This document shows positions 52,385 through 61,237 of a stretch of DNA of 64,000 nt, one piece after another. Below the pieces are notes generated by a model. It saw only the letters and a program-made list of their open reading frames with translations, made no database searches and was not told where the DNA came from. The translations under genes and the position numbers were made by a program. Origin of the DNA: Larkinella insperata. GTDB lineage: Bacteria > Bacteroidota > Bacteroidia > Cytophagales > Spirosomataceae. Location of the stretch: NCBI RefSeq assembly GCF_026248825.1, contig NZ_CP110973.1:1612001-1676000 (forward strand), read 5' to 3'. Positions within the stretch are counted from its first letter, which is position 1, and each line of letters starts with the position of its first letter.

Positions 52385-55312
52385 ATGAAACAGTTCTCCG
52401 TAAGCTTACTGCTGTGGCTGTCGGTAACCGTTTGCGTTTACGCACAGTCCACCCTGCGTGGAACGGTTCGCGACGACGCCGGGCAACCGTTACCGGGCGC
52501 TACCATCATCGTCCGCGGCACCACCCAGGGAACGACCACCGACGACCAGGGCGCTTTCTCCGTCCGCGCCAATTCATCAGATGTGCTGGAAATCAGCTCC
52601 ATTGGTTACCAGGGAACCACCGTAACCGTCGGCAACCGCACGTCCGTGGAGGTTTCGCTCAAAAAAGCCGACACCATGCTCGATGAGGTGGTGGTGATGG
52701 GGTACACCACCACAAGCCAGCGCAACCTGGCGGGTTCGGCGCAGGTTGTAACGGCCAAAGAACTCAAGGACGTAACGGCCAACAACGTCAGCCAGATGTT
52801 GCAGGGCAAAGCTGCCGGGGTGTTTGTCGGTAACAGTTCCGGCGACCCGCGTACACCGCCCAAGGTGCTTGTTCGGGGTATCGGGACGCTCACGGCCAGT
52901 TCCAACCCGCTCTATGTGGTCGACGGTGTCATTGGCGGGATTCCCAACCCCAGTGACATTGAATCCATGACCGTCCTGAAAGATGCGTCGGCTACGGCGT
53001 TGTACGGCGCGCGGGCTTCCAACGGGGTCATTGTCATCACAACCCGCCGGGGCGCGGCCGGAAAAACCCGGCTAACCGCCCGCTTCAACCAGGGCGTCGG
53101 CAGCCTGAATCTGGGCAATTTCCGGTTGCTGAACGGTCTGGAGTTGTACGACCTGCAAAGAAAAGTCTACCAGCGCGATCAGCCCAACGGCAATGTCAAC
53201 AGCTATCTGCCAACGCCGGAAGCAAACGCGAACACCAACTGGTTTGATCAGACTTTTCGCACCGCCAGCAACACCCTGGCCGAGCTGAGTGCGTCGGGGG
53301 GCAGCGAGAAAACGCGCTTTTACATGAGCGGTAACTACTACAAAGAACAGGGTATTTTGCAGGGAACTGGCCTGGACCGGTTTGGTGGCCGCTTGAATTT
53401 CAGTCACGAAATCAGCGATAAATTCCGGGTTACCGTTAACGGAGCGGGGCTGTATACACGCGGTTACGACGACAGCAACGGTGCTTTATATCAGGCTTAT
53501 ACTAATCTGCCCTACGACGACCCTTACTACAACGGTCAACCCTACAATCCGGTATCAGCAGCCAAGAAATGGTACGGCCGGGATAATCAAAACTTCATTT
53601 ACACCCGTCAATTTAACACATTCCGGGAAAATACCCTGTCGGGCGATCTGCTCTTCAAGGCCGAATATGACCTTCTACCCTGGCTGACCCTGACGACAAC
53701 AAACCGGGCGCAAACCAGCTATTACGGCAGCCAGAGCAACCAGGATATGCGCGGCCCAAACGCGTTGGATGTACAAGGGCGGCTTATCAACAACGACAAC
53801 CGCGATTATACTCTGCTAACCTCCAACCTATTGCGTTTCCGGCATAGCTTCAGCGGTGGGCACAGCCTCGATGGTTTGGCCGGTTACGAATACCAGAACT
53901 ATTATTATGAATCGCTGGGAGCAACGGGCAAAGGGATTTTTTCCGGTCTGGAAATTATTGATGCGACCTCTCAACCCGAAAGCATCAGCGGTACCAAGCG
54001 GGACAACGCCTTTTCGTCGTATCTGTTTCAGGCCAACTACGGCTATCAGGACAAATACCTGATTACGACCTCTTTCCGCCGGGACGGTTCCTCAAAATTT
54101 GGCCGGAATAAGAAATACGGAAACTTTTATGCGGTGGGTCTGACGTGGAATGCCACAAACGAAGCTTTCCTGCGCAGCAATCCGCTCCTGACAAATCTTA
54201 AGTTCCGGCTCAGCTACGGAACAACCGGGAACGCCGACGGTATTGATGACTATGCCGCTCAGGGTCTCTACAGCCTGACGGGTCAATACGCCGGGATTCC
54301 TTCCGCTTTCCCAACCCGCATCGAAAACCCGAACCTGTCATGGGAGGTGTCGAACAACGCTAACTTCGGGATCGACGCCACGCTGTGGGGACGGCTTTCG
54401 CTGACCGTCGATCTCTACAACCGCCTGACCAACAACCTGCTTTTCAACCGTCCGCTCCAGGCCACCAGCGGGTATGCGTTCATCACCGAAAACGTGGGCG
54501 CGGTTCGCAATAAAGGACTGGAAGTGGTTTTATCAGCCGACATTCTGCAAAAAACTGCCCTGAAATGGCGCATGGACCTCAACGCGGGGCTGAACCGCAA
54601 CCGGGTAACGGCCCTCTATGGCGACCGGACGTTCATCGCCAACGGTCAACGGCCTTACGCCCTGGATCAACCGCTCAACAGCTGGTACCTGCGCCGGTGG
54701 AGGGGCGTCGATCCGCAGACTGGCAACCCGCTCTTTGAGAAAGTCAACCCGGATGGTTCCAGCACCACAACGAGCAACTACAACGACGCAACTCTGCAGT
54801 TTATCGGCAGCAACGCCAATCCTAAACTGTTCGGCGGCTTTCGCCAGGTGCTGACCTGGAAAGGGCTGGAACTGAACGCGTTCTTCACCTACAGCACCGG
54901 GGCCATTCTGTACAACGGCGACCGGGCCCTGTTTGACAGCGACGGTGCTTATGACCGCTTCAACATGATGGCCCTGCAGGATGGCTGGAGCCGTTGGGAA
55001 AACCCGGGCGACATCGCCACGCACCCGAAATACGTGATTGGTGGCAACAACAACGCCCAGCGCCCGTCGTCCCGCTACCTGGAAAGCGGCAATTACCTCC
55101 GGCTGCGGAATATCAGCCTGACTTACGACCTGCCCGCGGCCCTGGTGAGCCGAGTCAAACTGGACGGGGTTCGGCTGTCGGTTTCGGCGGATAACGTCTT
55201 CACGATCACGAAGTTTTCCGGTATTGACCCAGATGTAACCGAAACTGGCGAAGTAGGAACGAAATACCCCTTCAGCCGCAAGCTCATCTTTGGTCTTCAG
55301 TTTAACTTTTAA
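52385..55312 (+). CDS. SusC/RagA family TonB-linked outer membrane transporter
   Basis: A 975-residue glycan importer. A signal peptide (to YAQ, residue 21) is followed by a carboxypeptidase-D-like domain (about 24-100: LRGTVRDDAGQPLPGATI), then the TonB-box-like DEVVVMGY, the plug (VLVRGIGTLTASSNPLYVVDG, ATALYGARASNGVIVITTRRG) and a barrel that ends FGLQFNF. It imports oligosaccharides with TonB energy together with the following SusD. It starts 108 bases after the GH109 stop and ends 12 bases before susD. The substrate is inferred from the operon: a sulfated GalNAc or galactose glycan. Confidence 0.93.
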   Translation: MKQFSVSLLLWLSVTVCVYAQSTLRGTVRDDAGQPLPGATIIVRGTTQGTTTDDQGAFSVRANSSDVLEISSIGYQGTTVTVGNRTSVEVSLKKADTMLDEVVVMGYTTTSQRNLAGSAQVVTAKELKDVTANNVSQMLQGKAAGVFVGNSSGDPRTPPKVLVRGIGTLTASSNPLYVVDGVIGGIPNPSDIESMTVLKDASATALYGARASNGVIVITTRRGAAGKTRLTARFNQGVGSLNLGNFRLLNGLELYDLQRKVYQRDQPNGNVNSYLPTPEANANTNWFDQTFRTASNTLAELSASGGSEKTRFYMSGNYYKEQGILQGTGLDRFGGRLNFSHEISDKFRVTVNGAGLYTRGYDDSNGALYQAYTNLPYDDPYYNGQPYNPVSAAKKWYGRDNQNFIYTRQFNTFRENTLSGDLLFKAEYDLLPWLTLTTTNRAQTSYYGSQSNQDMRGPNALDVQGRLINNDNRDYTLLTSNLLRFRHSFSGGHSLDGLAGYEYQNYYYESLGATGKGIFSGLEIIDATSQPESISGTKRDNAFSSYLFQANYGYQDKYLITTSFRRDGSSKFGRNKKYGNFYAVGLTWNATNEAFLRSNPLLTNLKFRLSYGTTGNADGIDDYAAQGLYSLTGQYAGIPSAFPTRIENPNLSWEVSNNANFGIDATLWGRLSLTVDLYNRLTNNLLFNRPLQATSGYAFITENVGAVRNKGLEVVLSADILQKTALKWRMDLNAGLNRNRVTALYGDRTFIANGQRPYALDQPLNSWYLRRWRGVDPQTGNPLFEKVNPDGSSTTTSNYNDATLQFIGSNANPKLFGGFRQVLTWKGLELNAFFTYSTGAILYNGDRALFDSDGAYDRFNMMALQDGWSRWENPGDIATHPKYVIGGNNNAQRPSSRYLESGNYLRLRNISLTYDLPAALVSRVKLDGVRLSVSADNVFTITKFSGIDPDVTETGEVGTKYPFSRKLIFGLQFNF

Positions 55313-55324
55313 TCATCAGCACCC

Positions 55325-56776
55325 ATGAAAATCTCATTTTCCCGCTTTCTCCTGCTGGGTTGTGTGGTGATGACCACCTCCTGCGAAATTGATACCACCC
55401 CGTACAACGGCCTTTCTGAATCCACTATTTTGCAGGATGCGCAGGGCCTGCGGGCCGCCACCGACGGGAATTACACGTTCCTGAAAGACGCCGAATACAC
55501 CCGTAACGTCTTTATCATGCACGAGTACCCGGGCGACAATCTAACCGTCAGCGGAACCACCGGGGACGCCCTGTTTCTGACCTACACCTACCGGCACACC
55601 ACCGATCAGGCCAACGCACTCCAGCTTTACCGCAAAGCTTACCAGATCATCGTGGGTTGTAACAAGGTAATTGGTGCTATCAAGGAAGGCACTTCAAAGG
55701 AAATGGACCAAATTCTGGGCGAGAATCTCTTTCTGCGCGCCATGGTTCACTTCGATCTCGTGCGGATTTTTGGGCGGCCGTACACCCAAAGCCCCGAAGC
55801 AAACCTGGGTGTGATCATCAAAACCGATACTCAACCCGACGATAATGCCGCCCGCGCGACGGTCAAACAGGTCTACGACTTTGTGGTGAGTGAGTTGCAG
55901 AAATCGGCTAAGCTGATGACCATTCCGCGCACCAGCAGTTACGCCAGTGCCGCAGCCGCCAACGGCCTCTTGTCGCGGGTGTATCTCTACATGAACGACA
56001 ACACGAACGCCCTTAAACACGCGGATCTAGTGCTGGCAGACAGTCGGTTCACATTAGCGACGCCCGACCAAGTGCCCAACTTTTATACGCAGGAAAACGA
56101 GCAGAACAAGGAAGTGGTTCTGGCCATCAAACACACGCTGAAGGACGACCGGGCATGGGGTTCGCTGGGTTCCATGCTCTACACCTCACCGGGCGGTGTC
56201 GGCTGGGGCGAGGTTTACGCTTCGCAGGAATACCAGGATTTAATCAACAAGTACCCAAACGATAAGCGACGCTCCTTTATGGTGCGCAAACTGACCGCTC
56301 AGGGCACCCAGGAGCAGCGAAACGGCATTGACAAAGTGTACGTCACGAAGTTTTCGAACCAGGGCGGAGTAGCTACGCTTAGCTCACCGATCGTCCTGCG
56401 GCTGTCCGAAATTTACCTGAACCGGGCCGAAGCCTACGCCAAAACCGGCCAGGCCGACAAAGCCATCGCCGACGTCAACCGCATCCGCCAGCGCGCGGGC
56501 CTGACCGGCCCAGAACTCTTCTCCACAACCGATCTGAAAGGGTTACCAACGGTTTTAGACGTAGTTTTGCAGGAACGGCGGCTCGAACTGGCGTTTGAAG
56601 GTCACCGCCCCTACGATCTGTACCGCAACGGGCGGAGTCTGGTCAGGAATTACCCCGGTTTTCACAATACCGCAACGGGCCAGCAAACCATTCCTGCCGA
56701 CGACAAGCAGGTGGTTCACCTGATTCCGGAAGCGGAGATCGTGCTGAACCCCAACCTGAAACAGAATCCGTTGTAA
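55325..56776 (+). CDS. SusD/RagB family glycan-binding lipoprotein
   Basis: A 483-residue outer-membrane lipoprotein. The signal ends in TTSC with the lipidated cysteine at residue 20. The SusD_like and RagB domains contain TPR-type helices, with the conserved LFLRAMVHFDLVRIFG, AAAANGLLSRVYLYMND, NRAEAYAKTGQADKAIADVN and LERRLELAFEG-like VLQERRLELAFEGHRPYDLYR. It caps the SusC channel and binds the glycan outside the cell. It overlaps no gene; the DUF3472 gene begins 10 bases on. The sequence is typical in length and layout. Confidence 0.94.
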   Translation: MKISFSRFLLLGCVVMTTSCEIDTTPYNGLSESTILQDAQGLRAATDGNYTFLKDAEYTRNVFIMHEYPGDNLTVSGTTGDALFLTYTYRHTTDQANALQLYRKAYQIIVGCNKVIGAIKEGTSKEMDQILGENLFLRAMVHFDLVRIFGRPYTQSPEANLGVIIKTDTQPDDNAARATVKQVYDFVVSELQKSAKLMTIPRTSSYASAAAANGLLSRVYLYMNDNTNALKHADLVLADSRFTLATPDQVPNFYTQENEQNKEVVLAIKHTLKDDRAWGSLGSMLYTSPGGVGWGEVYASQEYQDLINKYPNDKRRSFMVRKLTAQGTQEQRNGIDKVYVTKFSNQGGVATLSSPIVLRLSEIYLNRAEAYAKTGQADKAIADVNRIRQRAGLTGPELFSTTDLKGLPTVLDVVLQERRLELAFEGHRPYDLYRNGRSLVRNYPGFHNTATGQQTIPADDKQVVHLIPEAEIVLNPNLKQNPL

Positions 56777-56786
56777 CAAGCTTCGA

Positions 56787-58082
56787 ATGACTCTCCTAAC
56801 CCAAATCCTTTTTTTAATCAGTTTCCAAGTACTATTTCCGGCAAGCGATTCGCACGGCGCGAATCGCTTGCCGGTTCCCCTGGGCGGCAACGCCTGGGTA
56901 TCGAATACCAGCGACCCCGCTACAAAAATCACCACCGACGGCCTGACCGGCTGGACCCAGCCCCAAACCATTGTTTCCACCTACATCCGATTTGCCCGCC
57001 CCGGCACCCTGAAGCTATCGGCAACCCTGAGCGTTCCGGAAGGCCAGAGTACAATTCGGGTAAGTCTGCCGGGAAAATCCGTTGAATTTTCAGCCAGCGG
57101 CAGTGCCGAGAAGGAACAGTATTTGGGCGAATGGAAAATTGAAAAACCGGGTTACGTGAAGATAGATATGCAGGGACTAACCAAATCAGGCGCTTCGTTC
57201 GGCCACCTGCGGGAGCTGGGCATCAGCGGGGATGTGGTTGATGAAAAAACGGTTTTTGTGCGCAGCAACGAAGGATCTTTCTTTTACTGGGGCCGACGCG
57301 GACCGTCGGTTCACCTGAAATACGCCACCCCGGAGCAGTTTGACGCCGAGTGGTTTTACAACGAAATCACCGTTCCGGAAGGCAGTGACGTGGTGGGTTC
57401 TTACTTCATGGCCAACGGTTTTGCCGAAGGGTATTTTGGCATTCAGGTCAATTCGCCCACCGAGCGCCGGGTGCTGTTCTCGGTCTGGAGTCCGTATAAA
57501 ACCGATAACCCGAAAGAGATTCCGGACGATCAGAAAATCCGGCTGGAGAAGAAAGGCCCGGGCGTCACGACCAACGACTTTGGCAACGAAGGCTCCGGCG
57601 GTCAAAGCTACCTGCGTTACGACTGGAAAGCGGGCCGGACCTACCGGTTTCTGCTCCGGGCGCATCCCACTGAGGCCAATTACACCACCTACACGGCTTA
57701 TTTTGCGGACGCCCAGGATGGCAACTGGCAGTTGATCGCCAGCTTCAGACGACCCAAAACCGCCACCTACCTGAAATCCCTCCACTCTTTTCTCGAAAAT
57801 TTTATTCCAAACACTGGTAATCTACCCCGGCAGGTCGCTTTTGGTAATCAATGGGTTCGGAGCAAAGAGGGCGTCTGGCAGGAATTAGTGAGCGCCCGAT
57901 TTACCGGCGATGCCACCGCCCGGGCCGGTTTTCGGCAGGATTACGCGGGCGGTTTGTTACCCACCAACGGTTTTTTTCTCAAAAATTGCGGTTTTTTCGA
58001 CGATTCCATTCCACTCAATACCGAATACACCCGAAAACCGCTGAAGAAAACGCCAGCCATTCATTTTTCCCAATTACCGTAG
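56787..58082 (+). CDS. DUF5077/DUF3472 exported protein
   Basis: A 431-residue protein with a signal peptide (MTLLTQILFLISFQVLFPAS). Residues about 35-160 look like DUF5077, a beta-sandwich domain, and 165-420 like DUF3472 with FYWGRRGPSVHLKY, GYFGIQVNSPTERRVLFSVW and GGQSYLRYDWKAGRTYRFLL. Proteins of this kind occur in glycan utilization loci and are thought to bind or modify carbohydrate, but the activity is unknown. A perfect 16-bp inverted repeat lies at 56838-56874, inside the region coding for the signal peptide cleavage site. It is in the same operon as susD and the GHMP kinase (14 bases apart). Confidence 0.85.
   Translation: MTLLTQILFLISFQVLFPASDSHGANRLPVPLGGNAWVSNTSDPATKITTDGLTGWTQPQTIVSTYIRFARPGTLKLSATLSVPEGQSTIRVSLPGKSVEFSASGSAEKEQYLGEWKIEKPGYVKIDMQGLTKSGASFGHLRELGISGDVVDEKTVFVRSNEGSFFYWGRRGPSVHLKYATPEQFDAEWFYNEITVPEGSDVVGSYFMANGFAEGYFGIQVNSPTERRVLFSVWSPYKTDNPKEIPDDQKIRLEKKGPGVTTNDFGNEGSGGQSYLRYDWKAGRTYRFLLRAHPTEANYTTYTAYFADAQDGNWQLIASFRRPKTATYLKSLHSFLENFIPNTGNLPRQVAFGNQWVRSKEGVWQELVSARFTGDATARAGFRQDYAGGLLPTNGFFLKNCGFFDDSIPLNTEYTRKPLKKTPAIHFSQLP
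56838..56874. repeat. Perfect 16-bp inverted repeat inside DUF3472 coding sequence
   Basis: CCGGCAAGCGATTCGC (56838-56853) and GCGAATCGCTTGCCGG (56859-56874) are exact reverse complements around a 5-base loop. The RNA hairpin would be very stable and sits 52 bases into the gene, over the signal peptide cleavage region. No U-run follows. Confidence 0.85.
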
Positions 58083-58096
58083 CCACTAATCGCACA

Positions 58097-59197
58097 ATGT
58101 CTTTGCTTTTATCCATCTCCACGCCCGGCCGCATTTGTTTGTTTGGAGAGCATCAGGATTACCTGGGTTTGCCCGTCATTGCCGCTGCCATTTCCCGGCG
58201 CATCCAGATAACCGCCGGGCCTGCTTCCCGGCCCGAAGTCCATCTGGCCCTGCCCGACATTCATTCGGAAGAACAGTTTTCGCTGGCCAAACTGCCGCTC
58301 ACCTACCAGCACGACCGGGATTATTTCCGGAGCGCCATCAACATCCTGTTGCGGGAGGGCTTCCAATTCTCCAGCGGTATTGAGGGTGAAGTCCGGGGTA
58401 ACATTCCCATCAACTCCGGTACTTCCAGTTCGTCGGCCCTACTGATTACCTGGCTGGCTGTTCTGACGCAACTGGCCGACAATCCGCAGACGCTACCGCC
58501 CAAACGCCTGGCCGAGCTGGCTTACACCGCCGAAGTGCTGGAATTTGGCGAACCCGGCGGTATGATGGACCATTACTCGACCGCAGTGGGCGGTATTATT
58601 TACCTGGAGTCAGTTCCTGCTATTCATCTGGAATCGTTTCAGCCTGAATTGGGCACGTTCGTTCTGGGGGATTCACTGCAACCCAAAGACACCATTGGCG
58701 TGTTGAAGCACGTCAAATTTGGTATGCTGGCCGCTATGGAGAAAATCCGTCAGTATGATCCCACGTTTTCGCTGCCCGATTGTCCTCAGGAAAAAGCCGA
58801 TGAATACCGGCATTTGCTGACTCCGGATGAAATGATTCTGCTCCAGGGGAACCTCTCCGACCGGGACGTGTTGCGGGAAGCGCTGGTCATGTTCCGGTCG
58901 GGGACCGTCAATCACCGGCAGCTCGGTGCGTTGCTCACCACCCACCAGACCAGTCTGCGGGATGCCAAGCGCGTTTCGACGCCCAAAATTGACCGCATGA
59001 TCGAGGAAGCCATTAAAGCCGGAGCGTACGGAGGGAAAATCAACGGTTCGGGCGGGGGCGGCTGCATGTTTGCTTACGCCCCGGAAAACCCCGAAGCCGT
59101 GGCCGACGCCATCGAACGGGCGGGCGGCAAACCGTACATCATCAGGGTTGATCAGGGCGTTGCGGTTCTGCCCAACACCGTTTCGGTTGACGAGTAA
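58097..59197 (+). CDS. GHMP kinase, galactokinase-like
   Basis: A 366-residue sugar kinase. The galactokinase-like signature ISTPGRICLFGEHQDYLG, the ATP loop NIPINSGTSSSSALLIT, EFGEPGGMMDHYSTAVGG with a possible catalytic aspartate and INGSGGGGCMFAY are present. It differs from GalK at 43117 (shorter, different sugar-binding residues), so it may phosphorylate another sugar, for example N-acetylgalactosamine, fucose or a uronic acid at C1. The ATG at 58097 lies 14 bases after the DUF3472 stop. The longer frame from 57851 is inside the previous gene and was not used. Sugar identity is inference. Confidence 0.85.
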   Translation: MSLLLSISTPGRICLFGEHQDYLGLPVIAAAISRRIQITAGPASRPEVHLALPDIHSEEQFSLAKLPLTYQHDRDYFRSAINILLREGFQFSSGIEGEVRGNIPINSGTSSSSALLITWLAVLTQLADNPQTLPPKRLAELAYTAEVLEFGEPGGMMDHYSTAVGGIIYLESVPAIHLESFQPELGTFVLGDSLQPKDTIGVLKHVKFGMLAAMEKIRQYDPTFSLPDCPQEKADEYRHLLTPDEMILLQGNLSDRDVLREALVMFRSGTVNHRQLGALLTTHQTSLRDAKRVSTPKIDRMIEEAIKAGAYGGKINGSGGGGCMFAYAPENPEAVADAIERAGGKPYIIRVDQGVAVLPNTVSVDE

Positions 59198-59239
59198 AAT
59201 CGGTAGATTCGTTCCGATTTCGCGACCAGCCCCGACCCC

Positions 59240-60784
59240 ATGAACGCTTTCCGTCCCAAAAAATACGCCGTATCCCTTTTCAGCCTGTCGGCAGTTTTGC
59301 TGACAGGCTGGTTTTTGTCCAGTTATACTTTCCAGATCCCGAACCGCCCCAATGCCGCGCGGCCCAACATCATTTACATTTACGCCGATGACCTGGGGTA
59401 CGCCGAACTGGGCTGTTATGGACAACAGAAGATCCGCACTCCGCACCTCGACCAGCTGGCGCGGGAAGGCATGCGGTTTACGCAGCACTACACCAGTATG
59501 CCGGTTTGCGCTCCGGCCCGCTGTATGCTCCTGACCGGCAAACACGGAGGCCATTCTTACATTCGCGGGAATTACGAAATGGGCGGTTTTGCCGACTCGC
59601 TGGAAGGGGGTCAGATGCCGCTCTACCCAGGAGCGTTCACGATTGGAAGAATGCTTCAGCAGTCGGGTTACCGGACCGCCTGCATTGGCAAATGGGGCCT
59701 CGGCATGGCCAACACCACCGGCAACCCCAACGAGCAGGGATTCGATTACTTCTACGGCTATCTGGATCAGAAACAGGCCCATAACTTTTACCCGACGCAC
59801 CTCTGGGAAAACGGCAAACCCGACCCGCTGAACAACCCGGTTATTGACGTCCACCGCCGGTTAACGCCCGAGACGGCCACGCCCGAAGCCTTCGCCTACT
59901 ACCGGGGAAAAGAATACGCCATCGACAAAATGGCCCAGAAGGCCCAGGCGTTTGTGCGCGAGAACAAAAACCGCCCGTTTTTTCTGTATCTGCCGTTTAC
60001 CGTGCCGCACGTCTCGCTCCAGGCACCCGAAGCCGCCGTTCGGGAATACGTCGGGCAGTTTGACGACAAAGCTTATTTAGGTCAACAGGGGTACGCGTCA
60101 ACGCCCTATCCGCGGGCTACGTATGCCGCCATGATCACCCACATGGACAAGCAGATTGGCGCACTCATGCAGTTGCTCCGGGAACTGAAAATTGACGACA
60201 ACACACTTGTCATGTTCTCGAGCGACAACGGCACAACGTTCAACGGCGGGGTCGAAGCCGCTTATTTCAAGAGTGTTGGCCACCTGCGGGGCCTCAAAAT
60301 GGATGTGTACGAAGGCGGCATCCGCGAACCGATGATCGCCCGCTGGCCCGGCCGGATAGCCGCCGGAAGGGTGACTGATCACATTTCGGTGCAGTACGAT
60401 CTGCTGGCGACGCTGGCCGAACTTGTTGGTTATCAACAGCCTTTCGCCACCGACGGTCTTTCGTTTCTGCCCACGCTGCTGGGCCAACCGACCCGGCAGA
60501 AAAAACACGAATTCCTCTACTGGGAATATCCCGAAAAAGGCGGTCAGCTGGCGATTCGGATGGGGAACTGGAAAGCCGTCAAGACCGATGTGCGCAAAAA
60601 CCGGAAAGGCCCCTGGAAGCTGTACGATCTGCGCAAAGACGAAAGCGAAACCACCAACCTGGCCCCTCAGCACCCGGACCTGATCAAACAATTTGATGCG
60701 ATTGTCGCCCGCGAACACACTCCGGCGCACATCAACGAGTGGGAAATCATTAATCCAAAGATTCCTGTTGCGACGAAGCCATAG
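59240..60784 (+). CDS. S1 family sulfatase
   Basis: A 514-residue exported formylglycine-dependent sulfatase. After a signal sequence (about residues 10-31) the catalytic start reads PNIIYIYADDLGYAELGCYG with metal-binding aspartates. The signature CAPARCMLLTGKH has the cysteine (C90) that becomes formylglycine. GKWGLG, HMDKQIG and the FSSDNGTTFNGG block complete the active site. It removes sulfate esters from glycans in the periplasm or at the surface. It is the last gene of the polysaccharide operon, 42 bases after the kinase. The sulfatase-activating enzyme is not in the window. The regiospecificity is unknown. Confidence 0.94.
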   Translation: MNAFRPKKYAVSLFSLSAVLLTGWFLSSYTFQIPNRPNAARPNIIYIYADDLGYAELGCYGQQKIRTPHLDQLAREGMRFTQHYTSMPVCAPARCMLLTGKHGGHSYIRGNYEMGGFADSLEGGQMPLYPGAFTIGRMLQQSGYRTACIGKWGLGMANTTGNPNEQGFDYFYGYLDQKQAHNFYPTHLWENGKPDPLNNPVIDVHRRLTPETATPEAFAYYRGKEYAIDKMAQKAQAFVRENKNRPFFLYLPFTVPHVSLQAPEAAVREYVGQFDDKAYLGQQGYASTPYPRATYAAMITHMDKQIGALMQLLRELKIDDNTLVMFSSDNGTTFNGGVEAAYFKSVGHLRGLKMDVYEGGIREPMIARWPGRIAAGRVTDHISVQYDLLATLAELVGYQQPFATDGLSFLPTLLGQPTRQKKHEFLYWEYPEKGGQLAIRMGNWKAVKTDVRKNRKGPWKLYDLRKDESETTNLAPQHPDLIKQFDAIVAREHTPAHINEWEIINPKIPVATKP

Positions 60785-60940
60785 TTCCGGTCGTTGGGCA
60801 AAAGCCGGTCTGTTCCAATGCGTTTATGCTTCTACAAAGAGGTCATGTGGCCAACGATCAGCTTTTAACATTCGGGTAATACTGCCGCGGAACAAATTTT
60901 AAGACCGCCCAATAATACCCTATAAAAAATATAGATTTAG

Positions 60941-60972
60941 TTTGGAATTTACACAAAGGCCTATTACCTTTG
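60941..60972 (+). promoter_or_regulatory. Promoter of the SAM riboswitch unit
   Basis: TTTGG (60941-60945) and TACCTTTG (60965-60972), spaced by 19 bases, closely match the tRNA-Phe promoter at 11919-11949. It drives the riboswitch transcript. The stretch from 60785 to 60940 shows no gene. Confidence 0.85.
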
Positions 60973-61027
60973 CATCATCATCTTAATTACTTCTTCACGA
61001 AGTAGTTCCGGGACGCCGGTACGATGG

Positions 61028-61137
61028 GTTTATAAAGAAAGGGGGAGAGACAGGCTCGATGAACCCTTAGCAACTTTCCAAAGGCAATGCTGGCGGAATA
61101 AGTGCTAACCTGCCTAAAACAATTAGGAACTATAAAT
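61028..61137 (+). ncRNA. SAM-I (S-box) riboswitch
   Basis: The aptamer aligns with the SAM-I consensus throughout. P1 pairs TTTATA (61029-61034) with TATAAA (61131-61136). J1/2 is AAGAAA, and P2 has GAGAGACAGGCTCGATGAAC with the kink-turn and pseudoknot parts. AGCAAC, then a P3 arm closed by TTTCC and GGAAT, is followed by AAGTGCTAA and a P4 hairpin CCTAA/TTAGG (61113-61127). Such RNAs bind S-adenosylmethionine. A small hairpin (60989-61003) precedes it. The ATG of the only downstream ORF is 11 bases after P1. No terminator lies directly after P1, so control of translation is likely, though a transcription switch cannot be excluded. Confidence 0.93.
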
Positions 61138-61148
61138 TAACAACCATC

Positions 61149-61217
61149 ATGAAAAAGCAAACTTCGTATCAGCGTTGTGATCCCGATCAGGATTGGCACT
61201 TGGCCCCGATCCGGTAA
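61149..61217 (+). CDS. 22-codon ORF under SAM-I riboswitch
   Basis: The ORF ATG..TAA reads MKKQTSYQRCDPDQ and ends WHLAPIR, 22 residues. It is the only ORF between the riboswitch and the terminator at 61238-61277. It has a single cysteine, one tryptophan and only the start methionine, so it is not a leader peptide that senses methionine by stalling. No signal peptide or membrane segment. The position directly behind the aptamer and the clean stop argue for a real gene, but I recognise no family. It could instead be a spacer in an RNA that acts by itself. Confidence 0.5.
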   Translation: MKKQTSYQRCDPDQDWHLAPIR

Positions 61218-61237
61218 TCCACAGATCTCTCAACAAA

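Noticed and set aside
57851..58096. N-terminal extension of the GHMP kinase
   Set aside because: It lies inside the DUF3472 gene in another frame and reads as Arg-rich non-homologous sequence; the ATG at 58097 starts at the conserved domain.
58673..59854. Minus-strand frame of 393 codons over the GHMP kinase and sulfatase
   Set aside because: It spans two real genes in antisense and has no recognisable domain.
49635..60784. Naming the locus as a chondroitin sulfate system
   Set aside because: No polysaccharide lyase or unsaturated glucuronyl hydrolase (GH88) is present, so the polymer cannot be named.
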